Assembly (NCBI RefSeq): GCF_015207735.1
Contig: NZ_JADEWG010000051.1
Coordinates: 1-41,866, forward strand
Direction: 5' to 3'
DNA from: [Phormidium] sp. LEGE 05292
Lineage (GTDB): Bacteria > Cyanobacteriota > Cyanobacteriia > Cyanobacteriales > Aerosakkonemataceae
DNA length: 41,866 nucleotides
Shown: positions 36,884 through 41,866 of the stretch, piece after piece
Numbering within the stretch: position 1 is the stretch's first letter
Layout: each line of letters starts with the position of its first letter
Position numbers and translations under genes: made by a program
The notes under the pieces: model-generated
What the model was told of the DNA's origin: nothing
The model's input: the letters and a program-made list of their open reading frames with translations, nothing else
Database searches by the model: none

Positions 36884-37450
36884 TTAAATCGGTTTAAATT
36901 TGGTAATATTTTCTTCATCGTCTTCCCATGTCAAGGGGTTTTCAATAATGTAGCGTCTGATATTATTATAGGCTTGTTCATCACGGATGATTTGTTCGTA
37001 GTAATTACGTTGCCAAATTGTGCCAGAATTTCGCGTTATGCGGTTAACTTGGCGAGTACTTACTGATTTTAAGTTTTGCAAAATTGCACCCAAGGAACCT
37101 GCTTTAGTTCCATTGGGTAAAGATGTTTGCGGGTTTGTTTGGGCTGTTAATAATTGGTTGTTAGTAATATTATTTTGCTGTTCGGTAATCATAATAATTC
37201 CATGTACGTGATTGGGCATAATTACAAAAGCATCGAGTTCAATAAATGGGAAATGACGGGGTAAATTATGCCAAACTGCGGCAACGGTTTCACCTGCAAT
37301 ATTTGGCTGCATGATACCATTGATAATTTCGCCTAGTAAACATCGCTTTTGGTGGCAGCAAATAGTGAAATAATATGCACCTTCTTGGGAATAATCATAT
37401 CCTTTGACGCGAATTGAACGGCGATGGTGAATATCAGGATTATAATTCAT
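36884..37450 (-). CDS. REP-associated tyrosine transposase (RAYT, Y1/IS200-like)
   Basis: The 188-residue protein is of the TnpA_REP type. Near the start come RRSIRVKGYDYSQEGAYYFT, then the HUH metal site HVH at 81-83 in FVIMPNHVHGIIMI. The C-terminal part has IWQRNYYEQIIRDEQAYNNI and RRYIIENPLTW, where the nucleophilic Tyr should be among Tyr150, Tyr151 or Tyr167. RAYTs act on palindromic REP sequences as single-strand hairpins. The composite repeat copy C begins 38 bp beyond its stop codon, the arrangement expected for a RAYT and its substrate. ATG 37450 is preferred to TTG 37459. All domain landmarks are intact, so it may be active. Confidence 0.87.
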   Translation of the reverse strand: MNYNPDIHHRRSIRVKGYDYSQEGAYYFTICCHQKRCLLGEIINGIMQPNIAGETVAAVWHNLPRHFPFIELDAFVIMPNHVHGIIMITEQQNNITNNQLLTAQTNPQTSLPNGTKAGSLGAILQNLKSVSTRQVNRITRNSGTIWQRNYYEQIIRDEQAYNNIRRYIIENPLTWEDDEENITKFKPI

Positions 37451-37517
37451 ACTAGGCAAAATTTTATTGCGTTTTTATTATATGGTAATATTAATCTGCT
37501 GTCATTAAATAGAAAAA

Positions 37518-38006
37518 ATGAAAAAATTAACCTCAATCTTCCCAATAATTGTATTAGCATTTTTTGGTACAATAGCTATAGCCAAATCTCAACAAACACC
37601 TCCACCCGTTAATAGTTACACTCAATCTGTAAATCGTGAAGTTTTAGCTAGCGGTTATCCCAGCGAAGCAGAAGGTCGAATTTTAGAATTAGTGCGTTAC
37701 ACCATTCCTGCTGGTGCTAATCTTCCGGTTCATATCCATCCCGGAATGCAAATTGAACGAGTTGAATTTGGCACTTTAACTTATACTGTTGTTAAAGGTT
37801 CTGCAAAGATTGTTAGAGCCGATCGCACTGAAGAAACTCTTCAAGCAGGACAAACAACTTTACTTAAAGTAGGAGATTCATTAGCTGAACCTGGGGGAAT
37901 GGTGCATTATGGAAAAAACGAAACTGCAAGTCCTGTGATTCTCCTTTCCGCCTCACTATTTGAAGCAAATAAACCCAAAGCAATTTTGTCCAAAGAAAAT
38001 AGATGA
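37518..38006 (+). CDS. Exported cupin-domain protein
   Basis: The 162-residue protein has a signal peptide of about 22 residues (MKKLTSIFPIIVLAFFGTIA then IAKS) and one cupin fold. The metal-binding residues are probably His72, His74 and Glu80 in VHIHPGMQIERVEFG, and His130 in EPGGMVHYGKN. The cupin could bind a metal or a small ligand in the periplasm, and the enzymatic role is unknown. It is divergent from the RAYT gene, 67 bp away, and has no partner in an operon. The spacer after it, up to 38233, contains a short CAGGCTACGCCAACGCGAC repeat near 38050 and no gene. Confidence 0.85.
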   Translation: MKKLTSIFPIIVLAFFGTIAIAKSQQTPPPVNSYTQSVNREVLASGYPSEAEGRILELVRYTIPAGANLPVHIHPGMQIERVEFGTLTYTVVKGSAKIVRADRTEETLQAGQTTLLKVGDSLAEPGGMVHYGKNETASPVILLSASLFEANKPKAILSKENR

Positions 38007-38233
38007 ATTAATCGGTTAATTACACATTCCACGAATTTGAATTACCAGTACAGGCTACGCCAACGCGACATATTTCTGCTAAATTGAATCTGTTGTTTTT
38101 CCCGAACTGAAATTGACAGCGTTGCAAATTTTTCAGGCAGGTCATGGTTAAATAAGATAAGGCTGTTAGCACGCAAAAAGTTCTTCAGTCAGAAGCCATA
38201 ATAGAAAAATAATTTAGAGAACAGAGAAGTGGA

Positions 38234-39607
38234 ATGTCTGACTATTTATCTGAACCGGAAAAAGTTCTAGTGCAGCAAGTGCAAGAAATGATGCAACTAG
38301 CAATTAACTCACTCAATAGCGATCGACCAGTTGATGCTCTGCGAATTGCGGAAAAAGCATCATCAATGGGGGTAAATGTACCAGAAATGCACTATCTCAG
38401 GTCTCTTTGTTTGTCTAATGTGGGACGGCATAAAGAAGCCCTAGCCGCAGCACAAGCGGAATTACTGCTCAACCCAAACCATGCCAAAGCACAAGCTCAA
38501 GTTGACAATTTAACTATAATCTTATGTAAATCGGAAACAAAAATTCCCACTCAGGAACGTACTTGGAACACAACACTTTCATACGACATCCTTCTGTCTA
38601 TTCAAAAAGCCAGTATGACTCATTCATATCGTGGCATTCCCCTGCTGAAAAATCCTTTCGACTTGGCGATTTATCCCGTCTTAATTTGGAATTTAAAACC
38701 GCGTACAATTATAGAGATTGGTTCTAAGGATGGAGGTAGCGCTTTATGGTTTGGGGATATTTTAAATAATTTTGCTATTGACGGACATATTTATTCGATC
38801 GATATAGTTAAAGTGACTTCCTTAACACATCCTCGTGTAACTTTTATGGAGGGTAATGGAAGAGCATTATCAGAAACATTGACATCAGAATTTCTCAATA
38901 GCTTACCTCACCCATTATTGGTAATCGAAGATGCAGACCATGCTTACGAAACCAGTAAAAACGTTTTAGAATTTTTCCATCCTTATCTGAAAAAAGAAGA
39001 ATATATTGTGGTTGAAGATGGAATTATTTCTGATTTAATGCAAGATCCTTCATATACCAGTGGCCCCCATCTGGCATTAAAAGAATTTTTGGCAAAATAT
39101 CAAGATCAATATGAGATAGATAGCAGCTATTGTGATTACTTTGGGTATAATATAACCTGGTGTACAAATGGGTTTCTCAAAAAATTAACTGATTCACCAG
39201 AGTCTAATAAATTCATTTATGGCTTAAAGCTCAGAGAAATTAATTTAATTGCCTTCCCGGATTGGCAACAACCTGAAGATCTGCTTTATTTTGAGTTAGA
39301 AAGGGTAATTAGTAGTCTTTTAAATCATTATGATAAAAACAAAATAGCGTTACTATTTGATACTACTAATATCTCTGAAGAAGATGCAAATCTAACTTTA
39401 TCTGCGGTAGCTATAAATCTGCTCATGGAAGCAGAGATAGAGGAAACAGATATTCCAGAAATTATCTTGATGCCAAAGATTAGCTCAAGGCAGTGGTCCG
39501 ATCTGTTGCCTCAAATTCACGGTCGGATCGTTTTAGAAAATGAAAATAAACCAGCGATATTACAAGCTGGTGCAGAAAATATATCTATCTGGAAATTAGA
39601 TAGCTAA
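38234..39607 (+). CDS. TPR protein with CmcI-type methyltransferase domain and cyanobacterial C-terminal domain
   Basis: The 457-residue protein has three parts. Residues 1-100 are TPR-like helices (VDALRIAEKASSMGVNVPEM, HKEALAAAQAELLLNPNHAKA). Residues about 120-320 match the rhamnosyl O-methyltransferase/CmcI family, with a SAM site (TIIEIGSKDGGSALWFGDIL) and acidic metal or catalytic segments LLVIEDADHAYE and IVVEDGIISD. Residues about 335-457 are a separate domain seen on other cyanobacterial TPR glycosyl- and methyltransferase proteins (PEDLLYFELERVI, LLFDTTNISEEDANL, GRIVLENENKPAILQA). It probably modifies a sugar or peptide; the acceptor is unknown. There is no glycan cluster beside it. 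No signal peptide. Confidence 0.82.
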   Translation: MSDYLSEPEKVLVQQVQEMMQLAINSLNSDRPVDALRIAEKASSMGVNVPEMHYLRSLCLSNVGRHKEALAAAQAELLLNPNHAKAQAQVDNLTIILCKSETKIPTQERTWNTTLSYDILLSIQKASMTHSYRGIPLLKNPFDLAIYPVLIWNLKPRTIIEIGSKDGGSALWFGDILNNFAIDGHIYSIDIVKVTSLTHPRVTFMEGNGRALSETLTSEFLNSLPHPLLVIEDADHAYETSKNVLEFFHPYLKKEEYIVVEDGIISDLMQDPSYTSGPHLALKEFLAKYQDQYEIDSSYCDYFGYNITWCTNGFLKKLTDSPESNKFIYGLKLREINLIAFPDWQQPEDLLYFELERVISSLLNHYDKNKIALLFDTTNISEEDANLTLSAVAINLLMEAEIEETDIPEIILMPKISSRQWSDLLPQIHGRIVLENENKPAILQAGAENISIWKLDS

Positions 39608-39663
39608 TTAGTAGCTATCCCGGATTTGGTATAAAAATCGACTTTTGCAAGAGGTCTAATCAA

Positions 39664-41310
39664 TTACGATCGCAATCTCCCCGACCTTAAAATACTAATA
39701 ATCAACCACAAACCCAAAAAACTCGCCACCCCAAATAAAGCATTACTCAATACAGAAAATTGGCTTGTTTGCCCTTGAGAAGAAATAATTGCCGCGCCAA
39801 TAATTAAAGAACCAACTACAATACTAAAAGACAAACGATTAGCGGAAACATCCAAACTTCGCCGCAATCCATCGAAATCTTTAATAGCTAAATTCCACTT
39901 TAAAGATTCCGAGGTAACTCTGTCTAAAAGTAACTCTATTTGCCGGGGAGATTCTAACGACAAACTTTTAATATCTAAAGCTGTTCTTAATAAAGTTTGT
40001 AAGGGATTATCTCCCAACAATTGACGCTGAAATAAATCTGTCATTAATGGTTTAATTTCATCTAACAAATTCACTTCAGGGTCAAAAATCCTTGCCGATC
40101 CTTCTAAATTAGCAACGGTTTTTGCATATAAACCCATATTACTGGGTAATCTAATTCTATTTTCTCTAGCTATTTGTAAAACTTCATAAAATACCTGGGC
40201 AAAGCTGATTTTAGATAAACTTAAATTGTAATATTTTCGCAACATTCGTTCATAAGAAATTTCCAAATTTGCTAACTTTTCCGGTTCGGCAGAATCAGCT
40301 AATTGTAGAGTTAATTGAGTGCAACGTTGGGCATCCATATCGACGATCGCTAAAATCATTTCTGTCAAAATGCGCTGGCTGCGAGGGTCTAAACGCCCAA
40401 CCAAACCACAATCTAGTAATGCAATTCTGCCGTCTTTTAAATAGAAGAAATTACCGGGATGGGGATCGGCGTGAAAAAATCCATCAACATAAAGTTGTTG
40501 AATAAAAGCCCTAAATAACAGCCTTGTAATTTCCCTTCTTTCCTCTTGTGGGGAAACGCCATTTGTCTGACTAAAGTTGGCTGTTAACAGTGGTTCGCCA
40601 TCCAACCATTCTAAGACTAATAATTTGCGGGTGGTTAAATCCCAATAAACTTCGGGAATGACTAATTGTTGAGGATCAAACCAGCGACTTGTAGACATAT
40701 TTTCGCGCAATTGTTTAGTGTAGCTGGCTTCTAAGATAAAATCTAATTCGTCTCTTAATGCTTTGGTAAATTCGTCCGCTAAACCTTTGATGTCGTAAGT
40801 TTGCCCAATTTCTGTGCGATCGACTAACTCCGCCAAACCTCTAATTAAAAAAGTATCCTGTTCAATAATGACATCAATTCCCGGACGCTGAATTTTTAAC
40901 GCAACTTCTCTGCCATCGATTAATTTAGCACGATGGGTTTGAGCGATCGATCCCGCTGCGATCGGTTGAGGATTCACAAAACCAAAAACCTCTTCTAAAG
41001 GCTGTTTTAATTCTTGCCGCAAAACTACTTCAATATCTCCCCAAGAAACAGGCGGAACTGAACTTTGCAAAGTCGATAATTCTTCAATATATGATGCTGG
41101 CAAAAGGTCAGGACGAGTACTCAATAATTGTCCTAATTTGACATAAACTGGCCCTAATTCTATGAAAATTTTTCGTAAAACAGCCGGAGTTGGCAACTGC
41201 GGTTTATCCGCACTACCACCAGTTAACAACCCCCGCATATAACCCCAACCGTTACGCAAAACGACTTCGGCAATATCTCTTTGACGGGAAACAGTTTGAG
41301 TTAAAAACAT
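39664..41310 (-). CDS. AarF/ABC1/UbiB atypical kinase
   Basis: The 548-residue protein belongs to the UbiB family of atypical protein-kinase-like proteins, linked to quinone synthesis and, in plastids and cyanobacteria, to plastoquinone and lipid metabolism. The family KxGQ motif is KLGQLLSTRPDLLP (58-71), the Ala-rich nucleotide loop is AAGSIAQTH (118-126), the ATP-binding lysine is Lys139 in VALKIQRPG, and the metal-binding parts are FFHADPHPGNFF and LLDCGLVG. Two hydrophobic helices at the C-terminus (about 495-540) anchor it in a membrane. ATG 41310 gives a normal N-terminus. The gene is complete. Confidence 0.93.
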   Translation of the reverse strand: MFLTQTVSRQRDIAEVVLRNGWGYMRGLLTGGSADKPQLPTPAVLRKIFIELGPVYVKLGQLLSTRPDLLPASYIEELSTLQSSVPPVSWGDIEVVLRQELKQPLEEVFGFVNPQPIAAGSIAQTHRAKLIDGREVALKIQRPGIDVIIEQDTFLIRGLAELVDRTEIGQTYDIKGLADEFTKALRDELDFILEASYTKQLRENMSTSRWFDPQQLVIPEVYWDLTTRKLLVLEWLDGEPLLTANFSQTNGVSPQEERREITRLLFRAFIQQLYVDGFFHADPHPGNFFYLKDGRIALLDCGLVGRLDPRSQRILTEMILAIVDMDAQRCTQLTLQLADSAEPEKLANLEISYERMLRKYYNLSLSKISFAQVFYEVLQIARENRIRLPSNMGLYAKTVANLEGSARIFDPEVNLLDEIKPLMTDLFQRQLLGDNPLQTLLRTALDIKSLSLESPRQIELLLDRVTSESLKWNLAIKDFDGLRRSLDVSANRLSFSIVVGSLIIGAAIISSQGQTSQFSVLSNALFGVASFLGLWLIISILRSGRLRS

Positions 41311-41866
41311 AATAGGTAGTTGGTAGTAAGTAATTGGTGATTAATAATGCGCGAATGTAACTAGTATAAGAAGGTAAAGGGAAGAAGGCAGCAGGAAAGT
41401 AAGGTTTTTAAGTTTAAATAGTTATTTTTACCACCCCAGACTAGTTGTACAGCATCACTTATTTTTATCATTCATCGCACTTATGCACTGTAACATTAGC
41501 ACAGTGATTTTAGCTTCTTCATAAGTGAGTATCCAAAAAGGCTTAATTTGGTACTCAGTAGATAATCTTATTTGATTGAGGTCAATTGAATAGAGATTTT
41601 AGATGAATCTGGATTTGGTGTAGTATTAAGATCAGAGGGCGAGCGAGTTTATTTTATTATGTTTCAGATTTTGCTTAAATTATAATTAAGTTATCTATAA
41701 GTGTCGCTCAATATTATGCAAATAATGTAAATTACAATTAGCTAATTTAACCGAAGTTGCTAGTTATTAATTTTTTCGGAGTTCTCCCCGTGATGTTAAT
41801 AGCGAAGCTTCCGCTGTACCCCCCAAAATTCGGGGCACAGGGGAGATATCAAGGGGGGTAGTGGGG
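41311..41866. other. 556-bp gene-free end of the window
   Basis: I find no supported gene, tRNA or tandem repeat here. The last 90 bp are G- and C-rich blocks in otherwise AT-rich DNA (CCCCGTG, CCCCCCAAAATTCGGGG, GGGGGGTAGTGGGG) and may belong to a repeat or a promoter that continues beyond the window. Confidence 0.5.

Noticed and set aside
1-41866. HIP1 octamers (GCGATCGC), for example at 459, 5241 and 27421
   Set aside because: They are spread through genes and spacers as in most cyanobacteria; useful for the source, not a local feature.
1-41866. tRNA, rRNA or complete insertion sequence
   Set aside because: No cloverleaf, rRNA-like segment or IS with transposase and matching ends was found; the only transposase-type gene is the RAYT.

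Overview
The window is chromosomal DNA of a cyanobacterium, probably a filamentous one. Three things point there: many copies of the HIP1 octamer GCGATCGC, heptamer/octamer short tandem repeats in the spacers, and typical genes (ndhB for the NDH-1 complex, a cyanobacterial-type ftsH, a fused cbiG-cobJ, two PEP-CTERM proteins, UbiB-type kinase). I cannot fix the genus from sequence alone.

Layout. 1-5.2 kb: a flavoprotein oxidoreductase that has lost its redox cysteines, a class IV aminotransferase, a MITE-like element, ftsH and a small protein. 5.3-6.0 kb: a DUF433/DUF5615 antitoxin-toxin pair. 6.1-8.5 kb: a composite palindromic repeat element and a NACHT-family gene wrecked by a stop codon, a deletion and a frameshift. 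8.5-10.8 kb: an XRE regulator with a molybdate-type binding domain, divergent from an orphan HsdR N-terminal domain whose nuclease residues are changed. 10.9-14.7 kb: ion homeostasis (K+ channel with RCK domain, KtrA-like protein, Na+/H+ antiporter) with a 65-bp perfect inverted repeat between two convergent genes. 14.9-27 kb: mostly housekeeping (argD, pentapeptide protein, uvrC, response regulator, class I aminotransferase, thioredoxin, topA) plus two PEP-CTERM proteins. 27-32 kb: a BrnT remnant with its intact RHH partner, ndhB, an 81-bp tandem array and cbiG-cobJ. 32-37.5 kb: an accessory island. 37.5-41.9 kb: cupin protein, TPR/CmcI-type methyltransferase, AarF/UbiB kinase and a gene-poor end.

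The most interesting part is the island at 31.9-37.5 kb. A divergent pair, a DUF2726-like nuclease candidate and a 1139-residue NACHT (NLR-like) protein, sits between two copies of a composite palindromic element. These have TGTAGGGG...CCCCTACA ends and an internal period of about 39 bp, and a REP-associated tyrosine transposase (RAYT) lies just beyond the right copy. A third copy of the element abuts the 3' end of the decayed NACHT gene at 6.1 kb. Thus both NACHT genes carry the same repeat element directly after their stop codons, and they share NACHT and C-terminal regions but have different N-terminal domains. The intact NACHT gene also carries a 30-bp palindrome inserted in frame. An antiphage role for this module is inference from the family, not something the sequence proves.
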